Below are positions 13,565-19,797 of a stretch of 19,797 bases of DNA, piece after piece. This stretch comes from Candidatus Hydrogenedentota bacterium. GTDB lineage: Bacteria; Hydrogenedentota; Hydrogenedentia; Hydrogenedentales; JAEUWI01. Numbering within the stretch: position 1 is the stretch's first letter; every line of letters starts with the position of its first letter. A model generated the notes under the pieces. That model saw nothing but the letters and a program-made list of their open reading frames with translations, searched no databases and was not told where the DNA came from. Position numbers and translations under genes: made by a program. The stretch lies in assembly GCA_030430835.1 (NCBI GenBank), contig JAUIKJ010000003.1:1-19797 (forward strand), written 5' to 3'.

Positions 13565-15366
13565 TGGCTGAGGAAACGCCAAGCGAGCGCGCACCCGACG
13601 CGGAGGAGACGGAGGCTCCGGCCTCTGCCGACACCCCACGGCCTCCGGCGGGCGATACGCCCCCATCGTGGGGGATGATTGTCGGTGGCCTGATTGGTGC
13701 CGGGGCACTGGCCATGGCCGCAGCGTCCCTTGGGCTCCTGTTCATGCAAAGCCGTACGAACAACCTGCTGCCGCATACCGAACAACTCGCGGCCGTGATC
13801 GACGAGACGCTCCAGGCGACGCTCCCGCCACAGAATATCTTCAAGAGCGCACCCACGTTGGAGACGGCAGCCGATGGATCCGCCCGGTGGTATGCCTACA
13901 ACTTCGAGGTGGAGGTGCCCGCCCACCTGAGCGCGGACGGCATCAAGACCTTGCTGCGCGACACGATGCTGAATCACCGCGTGGGCCTCGTGGAAGCGCC
14001 CGGCACGGCGGTGCAGCGCAACCTGATGCTTTCGCTGGGCAACCACAAGTTTGCGGATGTCCTGCTGCACCAGCAACTGCCGGATGCCCCCAAGGCCGAA
14101 GACCTGCGCAACGACGCCTATCGTGTCGCGCGCGACGCCGAGCAAACGCTGATCGACAGCGGCGTGCCACCGGAGCAGATCCTCCGCTATGAGCCGGTAC
14201 CGCAGCAGGACCGCACGGTGCTCTGGGCCACCACCCGCCTGGACGTTGAACTGCCGGGGGAAATGACCGCCAACGCCGTTGCCGCGGCGATCGAGGCGCG
14301 CCTGATCGCGTGGAACGTCGCGGTAAACCTGCTCGACGGCGACGCGGGCGCTACGTTGAATGTGCTGTACAAGGGCAAGGTCTGCGCGGAGATTCGCTGC
14401 ACGCGCAAGACCGGAGACGCGGCTACGTCGATGCCGGACCTCAGCGACATCCTGCCCGGCATTGTCACGCCGCCCGGGGCCGGGGCCGACGCGCCACCGG
14501 CACCTCCCCTGGCCCCGCTTGGGGAAGCGGACGCCATGGATGCGGAGCAGGAATCAGAACCCCCTGCGCCGGAGACCACGGAGGCCACGGAGACCGAGGC
14601 GGAAGACGAATCGCCCAGGCCGGCGGACGATGGGCCGGCGCCCACGCCCCCCACGCGTGGCATGTCCCTGGAGCCGCCGAAGGCGCGCCAGCAGCCGAAG
14701 CCGGACCAGTTGCGCGTGGCCATTATTCTGGACGACGGCGGCTGGGGCGGTGAGACCACGAGTCGGGTGCTCGCGCTGGACCCGAAGCTGACCCTGGCCA
14801 TCCTGCCGTATTCTGACCAGGACGAGGACACCGCGATTGCCGCGGCGGAGCGCGGGTTCGAGGTCATGCTGCACATGCCCATGGAAACCTATGCCGAAGG
14901 CGAGAAGCCCTACACCCGCGAGATCAATACCGGAATGGATCGCGAGGAAATCCAGCGGCTGGCCCGTGCCGCGATTGCGGAGGTGCCGGGCATCGCGGGG
15001 ATCAACAACCACCGGGGATCCAAATTTACCGACGATGCGGAACGGATGGGATGGTTTCTCGAGGTGGCACAGGAGGAAGCGGTCTACTTCGTGGACAGCG
15101 TAACCCTGCACACCTCACAGGCCTACCGCGTGGCGCAGTCGATGGGCATCCCCTCGGCACGGCGCGATGTGTTTCTGGACAATGAGAAAGACCCGGACTA
15201 TATCCGCGGCCAGTTCGACGAGTTGCTCGACAAGGTCCGGCAACATGGCGAAGCCGTGGGCATTGGACATTTCCGTGACACAACCATCGACGTGCTGGAA
15301 GAGGTGCTTCCGCGTCTCAAGGAAGAAGGTATCGAACTGGTGCATGCTTCGGAGTTGGTGCGATGA
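13564..15366 (+). CDS. Membrane-anchored divergent polysaccharide deacetylase
   Basis: 600 residues. A cytoplasmic acidic/Pro-rich tail (1-35) precedes one membrane helix (MIVGGLIGAGALAMAAASLG, 38-57). Two copies of a ~88-residue alpha/beta repeat follow (about 81-170 and 194-279; each has TL..PP..I...P, a W at the strand start, V-E-x-P, then a helix), then an Ala/Pro/Glu linker (300-380). The C-terminal domain (382-600) is of the divergent polysaccharide deacetylase (Polysacc_deac_2, YibQ-like) family: VAIILDDGGWGG (385-396), VMLHMPMETY (434-443), NNHRGSKFTDD (481-491) and GIGHFRDTT (566-574). The usual NNHMGS carries Arg for Met. The likely reaction is deacetylation of a cell-surface glycan in the periplasm; the substrate is unknown. 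It overlaps murI by 1 nt and tsaD by 4 nt. Confidence 0.9.
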   Translation: MAEETPSERAPDAEETEAPASADTPRPPAGDTPPSWGMIVGGLIGAGALAMAAASLGLLFMQSRTNNLLPHTEQLAAVIDETLQATLPPQNIFKSAPTLETAADGSARWYAYNFEVEVPAHLSADGIKTLLRDTMLNHRVGLVEAPGTAVQRNLMLSLGNHKFADVLLHQQLPDAPKAEDLRNDAYRVARDAEQTLIDSGVPPEQILRYEPVPQQDRTVLWATTRLDVELPGEMTANAVAAAIEARLIAWNVAVNLLDGDAGATLNVLYKGKVCAEIRCTRKTGDAATSMPDLSDILPGIVTPPGAGADAPPAPPLAPLGEADAMDAEQESEPPAPETTEATETEAEDESPRPADDGPAPTPPTRGMSLEPPKARQQPKPDQLRVAIILDDGGWGGETTSRVLALDPKLTLAILPYSDQDEDTAIAAAERGFEVMLHMPMETYAEGEKPYTREINTGMDREEIQRLARAAIAEVPGIAGINNHRGSKFTDDAERMGWFLEVAQEEAVYFVDSVTLHTSQAYRVAQSMGIPSARRDVFLDNEKDPDYIRGQFDELLDKVRQHGEAVGIGHFRDTTIDVLEEVLPRLKEEGIELVHASELVR

Positions 15367-16355
15367 GTGTGGTGCTTGCCTTTGAAACGTCTTGTGATGA
15401 AACCGGCGTCGCCATCGTCCGCGATGGCCGCGAGGTGATCGCCAACGTGGTCGCGTCGCAGATCGATGTACATCGCGAATTCGGCGGCGTCGTACCGGAG
15501 ATCGCATCGCGCCAGCACACGCGCGTCATCTCGCAGCTCACGGACAAGGTGTTGCGCGATGCGGGCATGCCCGCCGGCGAGGGCATCGACGCCATCGCCG
15601 CGACCATTGGTCCCGGGCTGATGGGCTCCTTGCTGGTGGGGGTCAGCTTCGCGCGCGCGCTGGCCTATGCCTGGAACAAGCCCTTCATACCGACGCACCA
15701 CATCGAGGGCCATCTGTTTTCCGTCTTCCTCGCCGAGGAAGCGCCCGAGTTTCCCTTTCTCGCGCTCGTGGTCAGTGGCGGGCACACGCAACTCATCCAG
15801 TGTTCCGCCCCGCACGAATACGAGATTCTCGGCACCACGCGCGACGACGCGGTCGGCGAGTCCTTCGACAAGGTGGCGCGTCTCCTCGACCTGCCCTATC
15901 CCGGCGGGCCGTCGATCCAGAAGGCGTCGGCCAATGGCAATCCCGAGGCCTATGATTTCCCCCGCGCGATGCGCGAGAAGGGCGGCCTGGACTTCAGCTA
16001 CAGTGGCCTGAAGACCGCGGTGCTCTACACGCTCCAGGAAGCCAAGGGCAAGGCAAACATCGCCGATGTGGCCGCAAGCTTTCAGGCCGCGGCCGTGGAC
16101 GTCCTGTTGATCAAGACCCGCCAGGCCATCGCGCAGACCGGCGCCCAACGTCTGATCGTCGCCGGGGGCGTGGCGGCGAACAAGCTGCTGCGCGAGCGGC
16201 TTCAGGGCGAACTGGGCATCCCGGTCTTCGTGCCGCCCTTTGCCTATTGCATCGACAATGCCGCGATGATCGCGGCGGCCGCGGACTCGCGCATCCGCTG
16301 CGGCGCGGCGTTGCCGGTGGATACGCCCCCGCAGGCGGGAATGTCCCTGGTCTGA
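15363..16355 (+). CDS. tsaD: tRNA N6-threonylcarbamoyladenosine transferase TsaD
   Basis: 330 residues, the usual size. TsaD transfers the threonylcarbamoyl group to A37 of ANN-decoding tRNAs, with TsaB and TsaE. The start reads VLAFETSCDETGVAIV (4-19). The metal-binding HxxxH motif is His113/His117 in THHIEGHLFS, and Asp298 in CIDNAAMIA is the third ligand. The ATP-binding segments VVSGGHTQLI (136-145), VGESFDKVARLLDLPYPGGP (about 164-183) and IVAGGVAANKLLRERL are all present. It overlaps the deacetylase gene by 4 nt (ATGA) and ends the tightly packed cluster. Confidence 0.97.
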   Translation: MSVVLAFETSCDETGVAIVRDGREVIANVVASQIDVHREFGGVVPEIASRQHTRVISQLTDKVLRDAGMPAGEGIDAIAATIGPGLMGSLLVGVSFARALAYAWNKPFIPTHHIEGHLFSVFLAEEAPEFPFLALVVSGGHTQLIQCSAPHEYEILGTTRDDAVGESFDKVARLLDLPYPGGPSIQKASANGNPEAYDFPRAMREKGGLDFSYSGLKTAVLYTLQEAKGKANIADVAASFQAAAVDVLLIKTRQAIAQTGAQRLIVAGGVAANKLLRERLQGELGIPVFVPPFAYCIDNAAMIAAAADSRIRCGAALPVDTPPQAGMSLV

Positions 16356-16368
16356 TGGCTCCGCCCGT

Positions 16369-16397
16369 TTGCCTCTTTCCCAAAGCCCGGGTATGCT
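16369..16397 (+). promoter_or_regulatory. Sigma-70-type promoter for pilT
   Basis: TTGCCT (16369-16374), 17 nt, TATGCT (16392-16397). Both hexamers match consensus at 4 of 6 bases with ideal spacing, in the 84-bp gap between tsaD and pilT. Predicted start is about 16404, leaving a ~35-nt leader that contains the SD TAGGAGA. This suggests pilT is transcribed separately from the envelope cluster. Confidence 0.5.
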
Positions 16398-16439
16398 TGG
16401 TAAGGGCGTGGCTGGACAGACTTTAGGAGATGGACGCAT

Positions 16440-17522
16440 ATGCCGCTATCGATGGAAGAACTCATGCGTGGTGCGCTGGAGCGCAACGCCTCGGATATCC
16501 ACCTGAAGACCGAGAACCCGCCCATGTACCGCATCGACGGTGCGCTGGTCCGGCTCGAAGATGAAGCGCCCCTGACGCCGGAAGACATGAACGACCTGCT
16601 CAAGGCGATCGCGTCGCCGCAGGACGTGGCGAAGTTCGAGAAGGTCATGGAACTGGACACCTCGTACATGTACGAGGAGGTCGCGCGCTTCCGTGTGAAC
16701 GCCTGCCGCGACGATGGTGACACGCGTATTGTGATGCGTCTGATCCCGCTTGAGATCAAGACCCTTGAGGATCTGCATCTCCCGAAAGTCCTCGAGAAAC
16801 TGTGCGTGCTCAAGAACGGTCTCGTGCTGTTTACCGGGCCGACCGGTAGCGGCAAGTCGACCTCGCTCGCGGCAATGATCAACCGCATCAACGAAAACCG
16901 GCCGGACCACATTGTCACTGTCGAGGACCCGCTCGAATTCGTACACCGCGACAAGCTGGGCATCGTGACCCAGCGCGAGGTGGGCCACGACACCCTGTCC
17001 TTCGCCAATGCGCTGCGCGGCGCGCTGCGACAGGATCCGGATGTAATTCTCATCGGCGAAATGCGCGATGCGGAGACCGTGCGCACCGCGCTGGCCTCTG
17101 CCGAAACGGGCCACCTGGTCTTCTCCACCCTGCACACCGTGGACGCGGTGGAAACCCTGAACCGCATCATGGAATTCTTCGAGCCACACCAGCAGATTCA
17201 GATCCGGAAGCAGCTCGCGAGCGTGCTGCGCGGTGTGATTTCGCAGCGCATCCTGCCGCTGGCCGCGGGCGTGGGCCGTACGGTGGCCGCGGAAATTCTG
17301 ATCGGCACGCGCACCGTGCGCGACTTCATCGATCAGGGCAAGGCCTTCAAGGACATCGTGAATCTGATCGAGGAAGGCAAGGATCAGTGGGGCATGCAGA
17401 CCTTCGATCAGGCGCTCTACGATCACTGGAAAGCCAAGACCATCACCGCCGAGACCGCCCTGCAGTTCGCCACCAGCGCGAAGGATCTCAAGCTGCGCAT
17501 GCAGGGCATGAGCGTCCGGTAG
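16440..17522 (+). CDS. pilT: Twitching-motility retraction ATPase PilT
   Basis: 360 residues, typical. PilT is the hexameric cytoplasmic ATPase that powers type IV pilus disassembly and retraction. The N-terminal PAS-like domain starts MEELMRGALERNASDIHLKT. Walker A is GPTGSGKST (133-141), the Asp-box region is VTVEDPLEFVH (159-169), Walker B is PDVILIGEMRD (200-210, catalytic Glu207), and the His box is TGHLVFSTLHT (223-233). The C-terminus has WGMQTFDQALYDHW (317-330), as in PilT rather than PilB. The AIRNLIREG-like motif reads DIVNLIEEG (305-313). The SD TAGGAGA precedes the ATG at 16440. No other pilus gene is in view, so PilT/PilU discrimination rests on similarity only. Confidence 0.94.
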   Translation: MPLSMEELMRGALERNASDIHLKTENPPMYRIDGALVRLEDEAPLTPEDMNDLLKAIASPQDVAKFEKVMELDTSYMYEEVARFRVNACRDDGDTRIVMRLIPLEIKTLEDLHLPKVLEKLCVLKNGLVLFTGPTGSGKSTSLAAMINRINENRPDHIVTVEDPLEFVHRDKLGIVTQREVGHDTLSFANALRGALRQDPDVILIGEMRDAETVRTALASAETGHLVFSTLHTVDAVETLNRIMEFFEPHQQIQIRKQLASVLRGVISQRILPLAAGVGRTVAAEILIGTRTVRDFIDQGKAFKDIVNLIEEGKDQWGMQTFDQALYDHWKAKTITAETALQFATSAKDLKLRMQGMSVR

Positions 17523-17543
17523 GATGCGATGGGCGCCACGTGC

Positions 17544-17711
17544 CCGTGTCGTTCCCGTGCAGACGGGAATCCAGAGCGCGAAGCGCCAATAGAATTATGC
17601 TGCGCCATCAGACGCAACCCTATCGACAATCATGTTCCGCGAATGCGTACGACAGATGAATCCGGCGCCTGTTCGACGATTGCTGGATTCCCGCCTTCGC
17701 GGGAATGACGG
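17544..17711. repeat. Inverted pair of REP-like hairpins
   Basis: The left unit (17544-17574) contains TTCCCGT-GCAG-ACGGGAA then TCCAG. The right unit (17683-17711) reads CTGGATTCCCGC-CTTC-GCGGGAATGACGG. Reverse-complemented, the units agree at about 25 of 29 positions with a 2-nt insertion in the left. They form a BIME-like inverted pair around ~108 bp that holds no gene. The frame LDSRLRGNDG read from the right unit is a hallmark of this very common class of dispersed bacterial repeats. It lies between pilT and the carbohydrate-binding-like gene and could stabilise or end the pilT mRNA. No RAYT transposase gene is seen here. Confidence 0.75.
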
Positions 17712-17740
17712 TTGGGAGAAGTATTCCGCCGGTGTACAAG
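17712..17740 (+). promoter_or_regulatory. Possible promoter for the 17809-19168 module
   Basis: TTGGGA (17712-17717), 17 nt, TACAAG (17735-17740), each 4 of 6 to consensus. It begins directly after the right REP unit and about 70 nt before the ATG of the secreted protein. Plausible, but weak. Confidence 0.28.
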
Positions 17741-17808
17741 TAGTATTGAAGCAACCACCCTGCAACCCGCGAAGGTGCAAGGGTCGATACCCGAAGCGAA
17801 GCAGAAGA

Positions 17809-18780
17809 ATGATCCGCCTGCTCATAGCCCTGTGCGTAGTCAGCGCCGCGAACGCCGCGATGGCAGACAACCTGGTCGCCAATCCCGGTTTCGAGGTGCT
17901 GACGGTCGACCAGCCGCAGCGATGGGAGGTCTTTGTGCAGCCGCAGCCCGGTGCTTCGGGCACGCTGGCACCCGCGGCCCACACGGGCGACTACGCCGTG
18001 ATGCTGCACACCCCGCGGCCCTATGATCGCGAGCCGCTCAACAACTGGAGCCAGAACATCCTGCAGGATGGCCTGGGCGGGAAGACGCTTCGGGCGGAAG
18101 CGGTGATTAAGGTGGCAGAAGTCACCGAGGCCGCGATCTGGGTTCAGTGTTGGCGCCGCCGACCCTGGAGCCTGATCCATACCGCGAACTCGAGCTTCGA
18201 CACACCGGTCTACGGCACGCAGGACTGGCAACAGGTGTCCATGACCTTCGAGGTGCCCGCGGGCACGGACTACCTCACAGTGCGCTGCGTGCTCATCGGC
18301 ACGGGCAGCGCCTGGTTCGACGACGTGACCGTGACGGAAGTGGAAGCGGACGCTGGAGCTGCTCCGGTCCAGCCGGCCGCCGTGAAGACACCCGAGGCAT
18401 CCACGCCTGCGGCGACCGTCGCAGAAACCGTGGAGCCCGTGGGCGCGCTGGTTGTTGCGGTGCCGATGCTGGAGGAAGCCACGCCGGAAACGCCGGTGCC
18501 CAACACGGCACCCGTTATGAATGCGGAATCCGAGGGGATCACTGTACCAGCGCCGGTGGTCGTGCCGGATGCCATGGCCCAGGACCTCGCGGTGGCCACC
18601 GAGCAGAGCCGTGCGCTGGCGGAAAGCGTGGCCCGGCTGGAGGCATCGAACCGTGCGCTGTTGGGCGAACTGGTCGAACTGCGGGAAGAGCTGCTTTCGC
18701 TGCAGGGTACCCCGCCACCCGCCCCACGGACACCGCCGCTCGTGCCGCACGGCACAGAGTGGCAGGAGGACCTGCGATGA
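17809..18780 (+). CDS. Secreted protein with CBM4/9-like domain and C-terminal coiled coil
   Basis: 323 residues from ATG 17809; upstream codons in the frame are translated REP repeat, so they are excluded. A signal peptide (MIRLLIALCVVSAANAAMA) is followed directly by DNLVANPGFEVLTVDQPQRW, the opening of galactose-binding-like jelly-roll domains such as CBM4/9. The domain runs to about residue 178, with DWQQVSMTFEVPAGTDYLTV (139-158) and SAWFDDVTV (167-175), both typical of the fold. A Pro/Ala/Val/Thr-rich linker (180-252) leads to a coiled coil (about 255-298, repeated A..A...S.A.LE.SN..L..EL.EL). A Pro-rich end with a polar tail follows. It probably binds carbohydrate at the cell surface, and the coiled coil suggests self-association. 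No catalytic residues are recognised. The stop overlaps the next gene by 4 nt. Confidence 0.82.
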   Translation: MIRLLIALCVVSAANAAMADNLVANPGFEVLTVDQPQRWEVFVQPQPGASGTLAPAAHTGDYAVMLHTPRPYDREPLNNWSQNILQDGLGGKTLRAEAVIKVAEVTEAAIWVQCWRRRPWSLIHTANSSFDTPVYGTQDWQQVSMTFEVPAGTDYLTVRCVLIGTGSAWFDDVTVTEVEADAGAAPVQPAAVKTPEASTPAATVAETVEPVGALVVAVPMLEEATPETPVPNTAPVMNAESEGITVPAPVVVPDAMAQDLAVATEQSRALAESVARLEASNRALLGELVELREELLSLQGTPPPAPRTPPLVPHGTEWQEDLR

Positions 18781-18971
18781 ACCAGACCCTCATGATTGCC
18801 ATGATCGCCGTGCTTGCGGGACTGTCCACGACCGGCTTCGTATGGTTCGGTCTCGGTCTGGTGGAGCGGGTCACGCACGACCTCGGTGTCTGGCGCGCTG
18901 CGCGCAAGGCGGCCGCGGCTGCGGCCAAGAGCGAGGCCGCCCGTGCGGACGAGGACGAGGAGCGCGGGTAG
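18777..18971 (+). CDS. 64-residue single-pass membrane protein
   Basis: MNQTLMIAMIAVLAGLSTTG continues with FVWFGLGLVERV, giving one N-terminal membrane helix (about 4-28). An amphipathic Arg/Ala-rich helix (WRAARKAAAAAAKSEAARA, 39-57) and an acidic end (DEDEERG) follow. No family is recognised. The ATG overlaps the stop of the carbohydrate-binding-like gene by 4 nt (ATGA) and the next gene starts 2 nt after its stop, which supports translation. It probably sits in the inner membrane with the charged tail in the cytoplasm. It may be a membrane partner of its neighbours; that is inference. Confidence 0.72.
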   Translation: MNQTLMIAMIAVLAGLSTTGFVWFGLGLVERVTHDLGVWRAARKAAAAAAKSEAARADEDEERG

Positions 18972-18973
18972 GC

Positions 18974-19168
18974 ATGGCCGCCGAGGAACATCGGCCCGAG
19001 CCGCGTCCGCAGATCGGCGTGCACTTCCAATGCTGCAACGTCTACGCGCGCATCTTCCTCACCAAGGACGAAACGGCCTACGCCGGCCACTGTCCCAAGT
19101 GCGCCCGGCCAGTCCGCATCCGCACCGCGCCCGGGGGCGATTCCAGCCGCTTCTGGCGCGTTGAGTGA
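18974..19168 (+). CDS. 64-residue Cys-pair (zinc-ribbon-like) protein
   Basis: Small cytoplasmic protein with paired cysteines, CC (20-21) in VHFQCCNVYARIFLTKDETA and C-P-K-C (40-43) in GHCPKCARPVRIRTAPGG, ending SSRFWRVE. The Cys-Cys/C-x2-C arrangement with beta strands between suggests a zinc ribbon. I recall similar short proteins ('F.CC.VY.RIY.N..GTAY.G.CP.C..P') in Planctomycetota-like genomes, but no function is known to me. The ATG at 18974 lies 2 nt after the previous stop, making a three-gene unit with the secreted and membrane proteins. The frame is open upstream inside neighbouring genes, but the conserved part starts only here. Confidence 0.75.
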   Translation: MAAEEHRPEPRPQIGVHFQCCNVYARIFLTKDETAYAGHCPKCARPVRIRTAPGGDSSRFWRVE

Positions 19169-19220
19169 GGCGCGCGCGGTACCGCTGCGAGGCCTTCGCG
19201 TCATGCGCATGAACTGGTAA

Positions 19221-19254
19221 AAGAAACGGGCGGAACCCCAAGGGGTTCCGCCCG
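19221..19254 (-). terminator. Intrinsic terminator of the OmpA-family gene
   Basis: A perfect 13-bp inverted repeat CGGGCGGAACCCC-AA-GGGGTTCCGCCCG (19227-19254) is followed, on the minus strand, by TTTCTTTT (complement of 19219-19226). The hairpin begins 23 nt after the TAA of the minus-strand gene at 19278. On the plus strand no T-run follows, so it is directional, ending the OmpA transcript before the convergent 19168 gene end. Confidence 0.88.
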
Positions 19255-19277
19255 TGTGCAGTCGGTGGGTCTACCGC

Positions 19278-19797
19278 TTAGTTGCAGTAGGGGCTGACCG
19301 GATCCGGGGAGTCCAGCCAGATGTCCACGCGGCGGTTCTGCGCGCGGCCGTCGCGGGTGCTGTTGTCGGCGACCGGCTTGGCTTCGCCGTGGTGCGAGCT
19401 GGTCAGGAAGTCCTGGCGCGCGCCCTGCTCCACGAGGTAGTTGCGGACCGCTTCTTCGCGGCGCTGCGAAAGCTTCTCGTTGTACGCGTCCGACGCGTTG
19501 CTGTCGGTATGGGCGGACAGGTAGACCGTGGCTTCGATGTAGCCGCGCATCAGCATGTCGGCCACGCCACGGAGATAGCCCTTGGCGTCGGCCGTCAGGC
19601 GCGCGCTGTCGTTGGCGAAGTGCACGCTGTCAAGCACCGGGTACTGCTTGGCTTCGGGCATACCGTCTTCATCCTGGAAGCCATCAATGTCTTCGGGGAT
19701 CCAGGGCTCGCCGTCGTCCATGTCACGCACGCCGTCGCCGTCCACGTCCTTCGCCCAGATTGCGTCGATGTCCGGCTCGACCCAGCGCAGGTGACGG
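19278..19797 (-). CDS. OmpA-family protein, C-terminal part (runs off right edge)
   Basis: The frame is open from the window edge to TAA 19280-19278, giving the last ~172 residues. From the edge it reads RHLRWVEPDIDAIWAKDVDG, then acidic DxDxDG-type stretches (DVDGDGVRDMDDG, EDIDGFQDEDG) that resemble calcium-binding thrombospondin type-3 repeats. The OmpA C-terminal peptidoglycan-binding domain follows: VHFANDSARLTADAKGYL, VYLSAHTDSNAS, NEKLSQRREEAVRNYLVEQG and the conserved Arg in NRRVDIW. The domain anchors an outer-membrane protein or lipoprotein non-covalently to the cell wall through meso-diaminopimelate. The N-terminus, and so barrel versus lipoprotein, is outside the window. A clear terminator follows. 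Confidence 0.9.
   Translation of the reverse strand, partial: RHLRWVEPDIDAIWAKDVDGDGVRDMDDGEPWIPEDIDGFQDEDGMPEAKQYPVLDSVHFANDSARLTADAKGYLRGVADMLMRGYIEATVYLSAHTDSNASDAYNEKLSQRREEAVRNYLVEQGARQDFLTSSHHGEAKPVADNSTRDGRAQNRRVDIWLDSPDPVSPYCN

Noticed and set aside
16446..17426. Minus-strand frames opposite pilT
   Set aside because: Shadows of a highly conserved ATPase gene.
17544..17711. REP hairpins as a small CRISPR array or tRNA-like structure
   Set aside because: Only two inverted, self-complementary units with no direct repeat-spacer periodicity and no cloverleaf.
17632..17808. N-terminal extension of the secreted protein gene
   Set aside because: Encodes translated REP repeat (LDSRLRGNDG) and would bury the signal peptide; the internal ATG at 17809 is the better start.

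Overview
The window is GC-rich bacterial DNA from a Gram-negative (diderm) organism. The evidence is a FadL-type outer-membrane protein, an OmpA-type protein, a lipoprotein with a lipobox, and a PilT ATPase. Several genes have a flavour I associate with Hydrogenedentota, Planctomycetota and related lineages: a bacterial XPB-like helicase, a lipoate-ligase relative with a variant RR..GG..LQGPG motif, a secreted protein beginning 'NLVANPGFE', and a tiny Cys-pair protein. This taxonomic placement is from memory of families and is only moderately certain. No rRNA, tRNA, CRISPR array, integrase or transposase gene was seen.

Layout. (1) 1-114, minus: start of a secreted protein cut by the window edge. 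(2) 335-2017, plus: XPB-like helicase whose stop codon sits exactly at the end of a ~250-bp MITE-like element (2017-2266), which itself contains a palindromic repeat pair. (3) 8501 down to 2293, minus: a four-gene run of polyphosphate kinase, a large lipoprotein (TPR, Ig-like, CsgG/FlgO-like and FlgT-C-like segments), a FadL-family porin whose TTG start overlaps the lipoprotein gene, and a GNAT acetyltransferase. (4) 8620-9348, plus: a lipoate-ligase/transferase relative, divergent from ppk.

(5) 9466-16355, plus: a tightly packed envelope cluster. A good sigma-70-type promoter leads into a signal-anchor protein, a double zinc-ribbon/HTH protein resembling YvyF, a 53-residue membrane peptide, an N-acetylmuramoyl-L-alanine amidase, a GerMN-domain protein, glutamate racemase, a membrane-anchored divergent polysaccharide deacetylase with an internal duplication, and TsaD. 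The last five overlap by 1 to 8 nt. The theme is peptidoglycan precursor supply (MurI) and wall or glycan remodelling (amidase, deacetylase), with TsaD (tRNA t6A) as the housekeeping end.

(6) 16440-17522, plus: pilT with its own plausible promoter. (7) 17544-17711: a pair of inverted REP-like hairpins. (8) 17809-19168, plus: a secreted carbohydrate-binding-like/coiled-coil protein, a 64-residue membrane protein and a 64-residue Cys-pair protein, of unknown function. (9) 19278-19797, minus: an OmpA-family protein running off the right edge, with a clear intrinsic terminator at 19221-19254.

No gene-free stretch exceeds 300 bases. The two longest (2018-2292 and 17523-17808) are filled by the repeat elements. 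The most notable signals are the MITE that lands in and regenerates a stop codon, the three-gene unknown module after the REP pair, the double zinc-ribbon regulator candidate heading a wall operon, and the duplicated domain in the deacetylase.
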